Source: Otis tarda (lineage: Eukaryota > Chordata > Aves > Otidiformes > Otididae). Taken from it: DNA of 64,000 bases. The DNA lies in contig CM048552.1 of NCBI GenBank assembly GCA_026413225.1, forward strand, positions 162,204,053 to 162,268,052, given 5' to 3'. The first letter of the stretch is position 1, and every line of letters starts with the position of its first letter. The notes under the pieces were generated by a model that was given only the letters and a program-made list of their open reading frames with translations, did not search any database and had not been told where the DNA came from. Position numbers and translations under genes: made by a program. Positions 1 to 12,400 of this stretch are shown here, piece after piece.

Positions 1-1835
1 ATTAATCACATTAAAGAAAATGTAAGTGTTCCACGTGTTAGGATAAAAAAGACAGACATTACTATCAGTACAGGAGCTGCACTTCAACAATCACTTTTGG
101 CTGCCAAAATAACTTATTCTAATAAAAAGATTCAAGGGAGGAGAGAAAGTGCAACCATACATTATGCAGGGAAAAAAAAATCATCACAGTATCATGTAAT
201 TTATAGACCAATGAATTGATTGCCTCAGGTTTCTGAATTTTTAATTTCATCTACTGTCAGTACAACCACCGTAGTTCAAGCCAACACCATATGTTACCTG
301 ACATATATGCCACTCCACTACTATGCCCTTTCATGTAACAAAGATCTAGCAGAACTATTCACTCACTTGGCTGAGTTAGTTATAAAGTTTAAAGGGACTT
401 GGCTCCATGCGTTCATATGTTTCTAAAGATTGCACTAGGTCTATGAGCAGGCTGTGACTATTAGGTAGGAAAACAGATATATAAACAATACACTCTTGTT
501 TAAATAAACCATTTGAAAAAAAGGTTGAGAGAAGAAGAAAAAGACTTAAAATCTTTTCTAGGTAGATTTATGTTTTCAATTAAAAATATTCTTAAAAGCC
601 ATTTGAAATAAGAAGCAAATAATATAGCTTAAATACTAATGAGAATAAACATGCAATAATACATTTTTCTTCTATGATATGATGAACTCTAGAATTTATA
701 TAGGATTTACCAATATGGTTACCAAACAAGTAAAAAAAATAAAAGATAACTTTATATTTTAAATTTTTATTTTAAAATGCATGCTAAATTATAAACTTTA
801 ACAGTAATGGAAGCAAAACTGGTCTGTATAAGAACTCAAAAGCCAAAGACAGACATGAAAATGAGAACAGCTGTAATTTGTAATGGAAAATGGTATTAAA
901 AGACTTGACATCAATAAAGAAAATTTTAAAATTCTCTTCTCCAAAAGCTATAGAAAGATATATTTATCTGTGGCATTATCTCAAGTCTACAATTATAGAT
1001 AATTTAAAAATTGATATATTTTTGCTATATTCCCTTCAGGCTTGTTAATGTTCAGCCACAGAAACTGTCTGTTTGTTGATATGTATATCTATATAGACTT
1101 ATACAGATATGCTGCCTTATACATCTTATAGCAAGTAATTTTCAGACTGAGCATTACTGACAATGTGTTTCAGCAAATCATTTAGAGCACCTTAAATAAT
1201 TGAATGCAAACTGGGTCTTTGTTCTCTTATATACACCATAAAGAAAAAACAAAGCAAGACTGAACTTTGCTTAAAGATGTTATAATAGTAAATGGGGAAA
1301 ATACTGTAATGTTTATTCCCAGACTAGAAATGGGATATCATTACAGTGCTGAGCTATGGAACAATTACTTAAGAGAATTAACAGAGCAAATGGCAGGTAC
1401 TACCCTTTTTGAAAAATAAAACTGGCTATCACTATTACATTAGGTGTGGATCTCATTCAGAAAGTGTTTGATAGGTGTGTTGAAAACAGGTGTTCAGATA
1501 GGGCCCATAGGGGATTTAGTGAGAAGACAACTTAATTTTAATGATCGTTATTCAGATTTGACATGAGATATTCACATAGCTGCTCAACTTGAAATTGCCT
1601 AAGATAATTTTGCCTATGCACAGAAGCAGAACTTCTGCTTCCCAGTTACATTTTCTGATGACTTTTAGTGCCAAGGTAGTTATTTTGATGATCACTGTTT
1701 CTTACATGTACACATAAATCCTTCTGTGGATCAGAGCCAAATTTATTAACCGACTTATGATGCAGAAAATCTCTGTCAGAGGCAGGGATTGACTGGATAC
1801 CTGGAAGCAAAGGCACTACATGATTAAAGATCTGA
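1..1835. other. AT-rich non-coding sequence, nothing recognised
   Basis: Both strands carry only short chance open frames (up to 68 codons) with no recognisable domain. There is no CR1 tail, tRNA-like fold or simple repeat of note. I read it as intergenic or intronic DNA. Confidence 0.7.
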
Positions 1836-1910
1836 TCTAGAACTAAGGGAAAGGCTGGTTTAATTCCCTGCTCTGTCACAAACTTTCTGTGACCTTCACC
1901 AAGTCCTGAT
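1836..1910 (+). repeat. Probable fragment of an ancient amniote SINE (MIR/CORE type)
   Basis: The stretch contains the order TTTAATTCCCTGCTCTGTCA, then CTGTGACCTTCACCAAGTC. This resembles the tRNA-derived head and early core of MIR/CORE-type SINEs, where a GGTTCAATTCC-like B box is followed by CTCTGCCAC and TGTGACCTTGGGCAAGT. Only about 75 bases are recognisable and the core downstream is lost. The match is from memory of the family consensus and was not computed, so other tRNA-derived amniote SINEs remain possible. A related but clearer fragment lies at 27966-28140 on the other strand. Confidence 0.45.
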
Positions 1911-4169
1911 GCATACATCTACTTATATGTGTAGCTATCTTCAGCTTTCTTTTAAATGCATCAGCATGAATCTTTGAAGCAGTGCAGTCACAAACGCACA
2001 GACAGATCTGTGAAGCACATAGCTCCCTGGAAGCTAACTCACTCAATTTCTTTTCCAGTATTTCCTTATCAGCCAGATTGCAGGACAGAAAATATCTGAA
2101 ATAATTAAGTTTTAGTAGCTATGAGATCTTTCTCAATGAAAAAAATAAGCAATTTAATTAGCTGCATTTCTGCTCAACACAAACCAAATGTTTATTTGAA
2201 GAGACTTCCATTGTTCTGATTCAGACACAATCCAGATGGTATTTTTGGTGAAATTTTACTCCTTACAGAGCTGCTGCTTCAGTATTGTAAGTACATCTAG
2301 CCATAGTTCCCTTGGTCTTTGGCATTATTGACTAGGATTGAGTTGTGAAGCTGAAATTTGCTGTTCAAATATCTTTAATAAAAAAAATGCAGTAGGATGA
2401 CTAGAATTTTGTTTTGTTACTTCTTCAGTTTAAAGGAATAAAAGTATTATATTGAAATCCAAAGAATGAAAAACTAAACATTTCAAAAAAGGCTGAAGAT
2501 GTTTAATGTGATATTACATATTTCCAGAAGTCAGATTCTACAGCATAGGTGTCCTGACCAATGATCTTGAAACCAAAAAAAAATATGGTTATCATTGCAT
2601 TTCTATTGCTATTGTAGCACTCTGGAAGAGTTGGACAACAAAGCAATTGCATAAATAAAAGTGTTATACTTTTCAACTGTGTTTTCAGGAAAAAAAAAAT
2701 CATGATAGTGAAACTGGGAGACTTAAGAAAGGCCGTTCATGTTACCCAGGAGAATACAAATCAATAAAAGTTCATGGCTCAGAGGTTCTCATTGATTGGA
2801 ACATACTGGTAGTGCAGTAATTTCAAAACCAATGCAGGGTTTGCCAACCACACCACATTTTGTGATTGTACACAATAAAACATTATGACCTAGAAACAGC
2901 TCTGTACAGGACAGGCTTTTGAATGTCTTAATGTGTTTGACTCCAAAATGGATCAGCTAAACACTGATGATTTGAAATGTATTTCAGATAATTAAAAAAC
3001 TCATATAACATAAAATGTTTAACATTAAAAATTCATAAAATATCACAGACTGAAGAGCACAGACATTATCAAGGCAAAAGAGAAAATCAGTATTTGAAGA
3101 AAATTGTATTTTGTAAAAAGACTCTTAAATGCCATGTAAGACACTTTAAAAACCTACCAAGCTAAACTCTTGTTCAATCATGAGCTGTTGAAGACATTAT
3201 TGGTTGTCACAGTCAATTCATGAATGTTGCTATGCCAGTAATTAACTTCAAATCAGCAAGGGTGAAAAAAAAAACAACCACTCCTATTGTTTAGAGACAT
3301 ATCTCAGTTAAATTCTCAAGGAAAAATAGCCTACTCTATCAGCTGTTCCTGTGAAAAAAGGAGATTATGTCTGAGCTGTATTGTAGCTTATTCTGACTCA
3401 GGGGACAGACTGTGAATGCAACATCCACAGTTACAAACCATAAAACAAAGTTCTACATGGTACATTCACTTCTGCTGAGCCAAGTCACAATATGCAATTG
3501 AAGTATAAACAAATAATATGTCATTTTCTTCATTTAAATTTACTACAAGTTCAATAATTTTGAGTCATGATAAAATGTTCTGCTTGGTAAAGAAAAACGT
3601 TAAAATGTAGAAACATTAAAATGATTGTAAAAAAAAAAAAGTTAAATATATTCAGTATCATCCAAACTTATTTCAGATTCAGACTAAATGAGAAGATCAT
3701 TAATTTTCAAGTCTTCTTGACTTGAAAGGTCTTCTATCTTAGCTATAACTAATGAGTTCAGTGCAAGTCCCCAGCACTACAGCAAGGTGAAACACCAAGA
3801 CTGATCTGGTAAATCCAATCATGAGATATCTCATTTTCTTTTTTTCATGTACTCTTTCACCATTGAAGATAAACTAAAACCTATTGAAGTAAGGAGTCTA
3901 TTTTAATTGGTTAAAACCTGTTTTAATAATGTTACATGCAAAGTAGCATATAAAATAAAGAATAGAATAAAACTGATGATAAAGTACAAACATAATTAGA
4001 AAGGATACAAATGAAATAGAATGTTTCACTTGGGCCCAGAAAAGTCACCCTTAAGTTACTCAGTCAGCGATTTGCGAATTACCCATCTGCCTTTTTCTTT
4101 TCACTTTTATGCCAGACAGCCCCTTTTATACTCAGGGAGGTTGCACATGATGGTCAGGACAAGGAAGGC
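1911..4169. other. AT-rich non-coding sequence, nothing recognised
   Basis: Short A-runs (for example near 3630) and scattered small open frames are present. No coding, RNA-gene or transposon signal could be identified on either strand. Confidence 0.65.
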
Positions 4170-5967
4170 ATGCACAGGATATCTGAAGGTCAAAGAAAGT
4201 ATATCCCCCTTGATGAACACAGCTAGTGAACTGGTAACAATAAATGAGGAGAAGGCTGAGGTACTAGGCAACTTTCATTCCTCAGTCTTCACTGGCTGTC
4301 TCTCTTCCTACACCTCTCAAGTGGATGGACTGCAAGATGGGGACTAGGGGAGCAAAGTCCCTCCCACTGTAAGAGATCAGGTTTGTGACCACCTGAGGAA
4401 CTCGAATGTACATAAGCCTATGAGACCTGACAAGGTGCACCTCAGAGTCTTGAAGGAATTGGCTGATGCAGTTGCCAAGCCTCTCTCCATGATATTTGAA
4501 AAGTCATGGCAGTCAAGTGAAGTCCCTGGTGGCTGGAAAAAGGGAAAGATTGCACCCATTTTTATAAACAATAAAAAGGAGGATCCTGGGAACTATCGAC
4601 CTGTCAGCCTCACCTCTCTGTGTGGGAAGATCATGGAACAGATCCTCCTAGAAGCTACGCTAAAGCACATAGAGGACAGGGAGGAGATTCGAGAAAGCTG
4701 GCATGGCTTCACCAAGGGCAAATCCTACCTGACCAACCTAGTAGCCTTCTATGATGGAGTGACTACGTCAGTGGATAAGGGCAGAGCTATGACCATCATC
4801 TCTCTGGACTTCTGTAAGGCCTTTGGCAGGGTGCCCGACAACAGCTTTCTCTATAAATTGGAGAGATATGGATTTGATGGGTGAACTTGATGGGTTCGGT
4901 GTATGAGGAATTGGCTTGATGGTCACATCCAGAGGGTAGTGATCAATGGCTCAATGTCCAGATGGAGGCTGGTGACAAGTGGTGTCTTCAAGGGTCCGTA
5001 TTGGGACCAGTACTGTTTAATATCAATGATGTAGACAGTGGGATTGAGGGCACCCTCAGCAAGTTTGCAGACAACACCAAGTTGAGTGGTGTGGTTGACA
5101 CACCTGAGGGACGAGAGGCCATCCAGAGGGACCTGGGCAAGCTTGAGAACTGGGCTGATGCAAACCCCATGACATTCAATAAGACCAAGTGCAAAGTCCT
5201 GCACATGGGTTGGAGCAACCCCCAGTACCAATACAAGCTGGGGGATGAAGGGATTGAGTGCAGCTCTGAGGAGAAGGACTTGGAGGTACTGGTGGATGAA
5301 AAGCTGGACATGAGCCGTCAATGCGCGCTCCCAGCCCAGAAGACAAATCATCCCTTGGGCTGCATCGAAAGAAGCACAGTCAGCAGGTTGACGGAGGTGA
5401 TTCTGCTGCTCTACTCTGCTCTGGTGAGACCCCATCTGGAGTACTGCATCCAACTCTGGAACCCTCAGCACAAGAGAGACATGGACCAGTTGGAGCGAGT
5501 CCAGAGGAGGGCCACAAAGATGATCAGAGGGCTGGAGCACCTCTCCTATGAAGAAAGGCTGAGACAGTTAGGGTTGTGCAGCCTGGAGAAGAGAAGGCTC
5601 CGGGGACACCTTATTGCAGTCTTCCAGTACTTAAAGGGGGCTTATAGGAAAGATGGAGAGAAACTTTTTAGCAGAGCCTGTAGCTGTACGACAAGCGCAA
5701 ATGTTTCTAAACTAAAAGAGGGTGGACTTAGACTAGGTATAAGAAAAAAAATTTTTACGATAAGGGTGGTGAAACACTGGCATAGGTTCCCCAGAGAGGG
5801 GGTGGATGCCCCATCCCTGGAGACATTCAAGGTCAGGCTGGATGGGCAACCTGCTGGATCTGAGCAACCTGATCTAGTTGAAGATGTCCCTGATTCTTGC
5901 AGGGGGGTTGGGACTAGATGACCTTTAAAGGTCTCTTCCAACCCAAACCATTCTATGATTCTATGAG
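4170..5967 (+). mobile_element. CR1 LINE, 5'-truncated, 1.8 kb
   Basis: This CR1 non-LTR retrotransposon begins inside ORF2, just upstream of the reverse transcriptase, around residues reading ELVTINEEKAEVL. It runs through the 3' UTR (GGTTGGGACTAGATGACC, then AAAGGTCTCTTCCAACCC) to a tail made of ATTCTATG-type octamers ending at about 5967. The 5' boundary is approximate because similarity fades between 4140 and 4190. The ORF is broken and moderately diverged. No target-site duplication is evident, as is usual for CR1. Confidence 0.95.
4420..5921 (+). pseudogene. CR1 ORF2 remnant (reverse transcriptase)
   Basis: ORF2 of CR1 encodes an APE-type endonuclease plus a reverse transcriptase that primes on nicked chromosomal DNA. 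Here only the RT half is present. An open frame at 4420-4884 carries [16 protein letters not shown] and [19 protein letters not shown]. It stops after ERYGFDG, and a second open frame at 4962-5921, shifted relative to the first, carries [27 protein letters not shown] and [18 protein letters not shown]. The catalytic FADD box reads FADN, and KAFD in the preceding motif reads KAFG, so the enzyme would be inactive even in frame. The C-terminus also diverges from the ALSNLI end of younger copies. Confidence 0.92.
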
Positions 5968-7619
5968 TTGTACAGAGCAGTTAAAGAGGTAAAGAAGCAA
6001 CTCTAGATCTGAAATGGATCTTTATCACTCTCTGATAAAGTGCTGTATTGCGGTCAGGCATTCAGGACTACTCATTTCCTGGGTCAAAAAAAAAAAAAAA
6101 AGCTGAGCAACTGAAGAGCAACAACCTGACAATGGTTATTTTTCTTCTTTTATATGAGTTTTGGTTTCAAACACAAAAGCAGGTTTTGCATGGATGGAAT
6201 ACAGCCATGATGCATCACAACATCTTATTCAGAGTGGCGTTAATCCTGTCTAATTTTCACAGTCAAAAACTGCATATTCCTTCATCTTCCTCCACCACTT
6301 GTCCCATGTCCGCAACCTATATCAACAGGAACTGCTCTCTTCTGCAGCTTGTGGAGAATGGTTCCTTGCTCACTATCTCTGCCCAGTCTAGATAAAAGAT
6401 TTTGTAAGCTCCTTCTTCAGTGTCTGGAAAAAGACTTGACAGTGACTTTTTCTTGTTTCTTATAACTCAAAAAAAAAAAAATTAAAGTATGTCTACCAGA
6501 CTGCTCCAGATAGTTCATACTCCACCTCTGTCCCTAAACTCACATAGCAGGTAGAACAAATCGCTAATGTCCAAGCATGAATTTATTGCTCAGTGAACCT
6601 GCTGCCTTCGCATCCCTTGTTAGAAACACTGGGTGTTTCTGCCAAGAAAGGCAGATATTCCAGTATCTGAAAAATCTAGAAAGGTCTAGCCTAATTAGAT
6701 TATTCTATTCTTTATGACTTTCACATAAATATTTCAGGCTAGAAAAACCCACATTTTGTCTGTTTGTGTATTTTTGCTTTTCACTCTTCTTTCTTTATGT
6801 TTGCAATACTTAAATTATATTTACATGTTATCTAAGGCTCATTAAATCTTATCCTTTAGTGGTGTGCCAGAAAATTATTTTACTTCAGGCTACGTGAACA
6901 AATAATCTGCCAGTCTTTTCTGATTAGCTCAGCTGACTGCTTTCTATAGTATTTTTCTCTCAAACACCTGACATGCCTTCTCCACCATACATGGTGTCGT
7001 GTCCTTGCACCATACACAGACTTCAGTCTTCCCATCTTTCGTCTTCTCATTGTCATCTCCTCCTCCTAGCAGCTCCCTCCTTAGCACCTTACATACTCCA
7101 GAAGTGTAAGGCTGTGCATTACAGCCTAATCCAGAAGTACAACTGACTTTTTCTTAGTCATACTGCAGAGCACTCAAGGACCATCAGAGTTTGAGAAGCT
7201 CCCATGGCAGCTATGAGTAGTGTGGTTTTGGGCAGACATCTCAGTGAACTTTAAACAGGGTAGAAAGTAGTCCAGTCTTAAAGAAATAAAGGCAAAAATA
7301 AGAGGAAATTCTTCTGTTAGAGTCCAGAAAATAGGATATACAATAATACGCCAGATTTCTTCTTTAAGGCAGGAATGAGGATTAGAAAAAAGAAGGTAGT
7401 CACAGGGTGCTTACCTCATACTCAGGCATTAGAGATATTTTAGGCTGAAATACAGCACAATTGGTTATTTACAGTATAGGTCTCCTGCAGGCTGATGCGG
7501 TGGTAGCATTATAGGGAAACTTTTTAGCATTTTTTTATACCTTGTCAACTCTTCCTGATAGACTGCAAATTTTGCCTCTTCAATGAAATTGTCTCATTGT
7601 CCAGTTCAGTCTCATACTA
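5968..7619. other. Non-coding sequence with short poly(A) tracts
   Basis: Contains A-runs at about 6086-6101 and 6469-6481. The open frame at 6048-6395 (115 codons) begins just after the CR1 tail and spans a poly(A) run that it reads as a lysine tract. I see no domain in it and treat it as chance. Confidence 0.6.
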
Positions 7620-7733
7620 CTAGTTACTGATTATCAACTATCTATTACCAATTATCTATTATAAATTACCTGTTATCAGTTTTTATTTATTATCAATTAC
7701 CCATTATCTATTATTATAATCATAATCATTGTT
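7620..7733. repeat. Degenerate tandem repeat with unit near ATTATCTATT
   Basis: About 110 bases built from imperfect copies of ATTATCTATT, ATTACC and ATTATCAATT units of roughly 10-15 bases. The base composition is nearly all A and T with periodic C. Confidence 0.75.
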
Positions 7734-10700
7734 GAAATCCCCAGGTAGGTACAGACTGGCACTACAGAATTTTTTTTTTTTTTTGCAGGATTCTGCACAT
7801 TGCAGTTAGGTTGACTCTATGGTGTGAGCAGTATAATTTCAACATAAACTTCAGAGACAAGGTCTTTATAAATGTTACAGATGCTGAGACTGAGTTCATA
7901 TAAAGCCTGTATATACTGGATGATCTTTAAGCTAAGCCAATACTTTTTTAATGCAGGTTCTTCCATGAGGATTGACAAACCCAAGTAAAAGTGGGTTCTA
8001 GAGAACATCACTAGAGCCACTTAGACACATCTTCACAGCTCTCCTAGGTGGTAGTGTCCCTAAAAGCAAACAGTGGCTGAGAAAACTTGTCTTCATTATA
8101 TTTCAGTATACTCCATCAAGGTAGAAAAGTCTTAGTACAACCTCCATCTTGTAATGCATTATATGTTTAAATACAACTAAAGTAAAGCAGAGGTTAGGTT
8201 AGAAAAAGTATCTTCACATGCAAAAGCAACCCACTGCGCTGCGAATCACTTTTTTTTTTGTTTTGTTTTTAAACCAAAAGAACAGCACATCCTACTGCAA
8301 GGAAAACTCAATTTCCAGACTCAATAGGCTATAAAGTAAATACAGATTCCCTCTGTTCCAAAAGTAATCACAAATTGTTGAGATTTCCTTGCCTTAAATA
8401 ATTATTACTTCCAATTACAGCATGGTTTCATTTGCATATATCCCAGCCTTACCATGTAAGCTAAGAACAGCTAAGGTATGTCACAAAAAGATATGCCCAA
8501 GAACAGGCACCCAAGAGGATCATTATAAAAATATGTTTCTGTGTTACCTGTCAGTTCAAAACACTTCTACATATGGTCATGGCTTAATGCTTCCTGTTGC
8601 TCTTCTCTTGCTTATGTTCTGCTTTCAAGGCTCCTCTGCAATTACTAGTATATTGCAGCCAGTGAACAGGGTGTAAATCACCCCAAACTGGTGCTTTTAT
8701 GATCCCTCCTGCTGTTGTTCCTTCTCTTCCAGCTGCTTCTCCTTCTGTTATTTTGCCATTTTACAGAATAAGGGTGATAATCCAAATTTTGCAGGCTCAT
8801 CAGTTGACAAATATTTTTGAAAAAGAGTGCCAGCCTTTAAGAATTCCAGTTTCCATAACACTTGCTTGGTAATTTCCATAATAATTTCCAATCTGGTAGT
8901 CAGTTTAGTACTGACACTATATGGGGGCTAATTTGGCATTGTTTTTGCCACTGTAAAGTCATGTAAGTTACCAACAAGTGCATGGCGACATTATCTGTAG
9001 TTGAATTTTACACAGGCAACATGGCGGAATGGACTTTTATGAATGGTACAGAAGTTTAAAGATTTTATCTAAAAATCTTGAATTTTTTTTTGTCCAATTA
9101 TGATAGTGTCATCCAGTATAATTCAAAAAGTCCATGTGATCCTCTTTACTATGCAAAAGCCACAGTAACTGAATACTCCTCTAGCCCCAGATTAAAGTTT
9201 GGGAGAATCATTTGGAAACGACAAGTTGTCCCAATGTGCCATCTTAACCTCATAAAGTAACAGCTTCAATAGAACAGCCATCAAGTACTCTTGCTATTAT
9301 TTCAACTAATAGAGCTATTTAAGGCAGTAGATAATTGGGCACATTGTGGATTCATCTGGTTTTCATTTCCAGTACTTGAAAGATTAACAAAATGAGTCCA
9401 AATGGCAATAAAATCTTTAAGACCTGAAACATCTATTTGGAATATTGCCAAAACTAAAGGTAGTATCTATATCTTAAAATGCCTCACTGCAAAGCAACTC
9501 TTCAGTATATCTTTACCCAAATGACATTTATCACATGCTTTCCTTTTAGATACTCAGAAAGAATCATGTGTGCTTAAAAGCGACCATGCTCTATCGGTTA
9601 TGCAGGCATTTGGGTTTTGTCTCATCTTTTATGCTACATTCAGTACTACAGCAGAAATCTGAATGGCCACGTGGTTTACTGTCAAAATCATAATGAATAA
9701 TACCAGGTCTGTCTTGATAAATGTAATTTGAAAGGATTTTTCTCAATCTAGTTAAATTGAAATAAATGATTTTTTAATGACAAAACACAAAATTACATTT
9801 AAACAGAATGAAAGAAAAAGTAATAGGATAGAGCTATCATAACTTTCAGTATATTTCCCACTTAATGCAGGAACACTCTTTTTATATAGTTTCTTCTACT
9901 ATTTTGACTCTAGTCAACAGCATCTTGAAGAAATTCCTCCATTTTGTTATAAATTATAACAGGCTATCTCTCTCAATAGGAATATATTTCATTTCTTATT
10001 TTCATCGTCTTTATATTCCTTGCAAAACATTACAAAAAATCTCTTATCTTTCAACACAAAAGTTTGTTATCACATCCAATTAGTGAAAACTAAACTGAAT
10101 TCTCTGTACACTGGTCACATCTTTTTGATGTCTGGATATCGAAAAATGAACACAATATCACTAGATTATATAAAGAAGGATACAGCTTCCCTGATTCCTG
10201 TTCATACTCTCTTCGTATGCATTTTAGAAAACCACAATAGATTTTTTTCCTTCTACCATGTCAAACTGCAAGGTAATACATAATTAGCTAGGTAGGAAAT
10301 GTAACAGAAAAGAGGATATTTATATCCTACAGGGTCAAATCATATTTTGAACTGTTTCCTAGGAAGGACTCTGAGTTTGCAATCTCCTCTTTAGCAGACT
10401 TATAATTTCCCCCAGTTCTATTCATTTCAAATGCCTGCAGAGACCTTTTTCAGTCTTTAGAGAGCAATTGAAACTTTCCGTCTTTCTTCAGAACTCTTTG
10501 ATGATGCATTGACTACAATAAGGTGCAGAACTGTAAAGGCTGCTTCTGTCCTTCTCTGTCCTATTCGTTACATGAGATATCACATGAGCAGCTTTTGGAA
10601 CTCCTTCTGAATTTCTGACCGCTTGGGAAAGAAATATGGTCATAGAGCACAACAGTTGCTTCCTGTTGAGATGATCCATTTTCACCCCACTTCCCTCAGG

Positions 10701-11866
10701 TTTGCTTTACATTCTTATTGTAGTTGAATGATCTCCCTGAACTTTGTTTTTCTCAGTTATATTCCTAAACCTTATGGCTCCACATTCTGTTACTAACCTG
10801 TGCTTTGCAAACCATTTCATTACTCTGCTTATTAAAAAAATAAACATTTTTTTAAAGAGTGTTCAGTGATATGTCTGTCATCACAATTTTTATATGCATG
10901 AAAATACTTTCTCCCTAAAAACCCTTTTTTATCTTCCATGCAAAAACCAGTGAAAACGGAATGCAGAATTGCATCTTTCTGGTTATTATATTTTCTTATC
11001 TCAGATTCTACTTAGAACTTTAAAAGGGCCTTCGTTATATAGCATATGACTTTTGAAACAGAAATTTGTGGAACAATCATTATGCTTTTGTTTTTCTGCA
11101 GACACTAGAACACAGCTGTAAATCCTGCACAATACCATACATAAAAAATAAATGTAAGATTTATATTCTACAGACATACCATTAAGTACAATAGTGTTTA
11201 TCATACTCTGGTCTGCAAATAACAATGTTTGAACAGCCATTTGAGAATCAGGATGCTATAGATAACGAAGTGATAGTAAGGCCATTATATGCTTTGTTCC
11301 ATTTTGCTCCATTTAATTTGTAAGAATTAATGTGAAATTCGGTTTTCAAATTCTAAATAAGAAGTCAAATAAAAGGTTGGCATTTTGAAATGAAAAATAT
11401 CTTGTAAAGAATATTTGATTTAGTAATTATCTATTGCATAGTATTTTCCATAAGCCATGACATGCATATTTAAAGAGATAAAATATACATGAATTAATTA
11501 TAACTCCTTACAATGCAAACTCATTATAAATTATGTCTTCATAGTTTTATATTTAGAAATGAAAGCTTTTCTGTGAATATATACAGTGGTACAGTAAATT
11601 GCTCTGTCTATACAGGCTATGTAGTCACATTGGTCTTGGCATATCTTCCCACACCCAAAATCAAATTGTCAGCACTGATTGCTCCACTGTAAATGTGTAA
11701 TTCCACTACTTCTAGGGATAAGACTCGGCTCCTGGACCTACAGAAATGAAGCCTTGAGTTGTTCCACAAATCCTAGGCTCCCTTACACACAATCAGAAGA
11801 AAGATCCCACCTCAGGTTCTCTGAATTACTTTTTTAAAGGTTCTCAGAGTCACTTCAGTTTCTCGC
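7734..11866. other. AT-rich non-coding sequence
   Basis: Contains a T14 run (7771-7784) directly followed by GCAGG and small T-rich runs near 8252. Short open frames such as 8422-8676 and 9865-10283 lack any recognisable domain or neighbouring splice structure. No transposon was recognised. Confidence 0.6.
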
Positions 11867-11892
11867 AAAAAAAAAAAAAAAAAAAAAAAAAA
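11867..11892. repeat. Poly(A) run of 26 bases
   Basis: An uninterrupted A26 tract between CTCGC and GGTGAGC. No SINE or processed gene copy is recognisable upstream, so I treat it as a simple homopolymer. Confidence 0.9.
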
Positions 11893-12379
11893 GGTGAGCA
11901 TAGGCTTCTAATTTAGGCAACGTTAACCAGATTGCTTAAGAATGAAATCTGCTTTTTAGATGCAGGATCCAGAAGTGTTTGGGCAGCATTAATGAAGTAA
12001 ATTCCATGACACATTAAGCAGAGTATAACATATATGTTGAATTTCTATATTCATTCCGAAGTCCTCTCTGCTAAATAAAACAGATTTTTCTTTACCTGTC
12101 GTGCTTACTGTCGCAGAACCCTATTTTCAGCTATTGTAAGGTATGGTTAGATGTGGTTTACATTAAATTTATGACAAGATTCATTAAATTCTACACTCTA
12201 ATCTGTGATTTTTAAAAATGCATCTTTTCCAACCCTGCGCTAAAAATCCATTTCTATTATCGGAAGTGTAGCAACAACCCTGTCAAGAGAGTATCTTAAT
12301 TCATCTCTTTCTTTGAGAAGCCCTATCCATATTTGTTTCAGACTACCTTAATGGATAATTTTGTACGCTTAACCATATT

Positions 12380-12400
12380 AAAAAAAAAAAAAAAAAAAAA
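12380..12400. repeat. Poly(A) run of 21 bases
   Basis: An uninterrupted A tract ending in CCTGGTG. It is the second long A-run within about 500 bases, and no retrogene sequence is recognisable before it. Confidence 0.9.

Noticed and set aside
7771-7790. T14 followed by GCAGG, a textbook-looking 3' splice acceptor
   Set aside because: No open frame or conserved exon follows and no donor partner is evident. T-runs are common in this window.
11867-12400. Two long poly(A) runs that could mark processed retrogenes
   Set aside because: No gene-derived sequence, open frame or flanking duplication was recognised upstream of either run.
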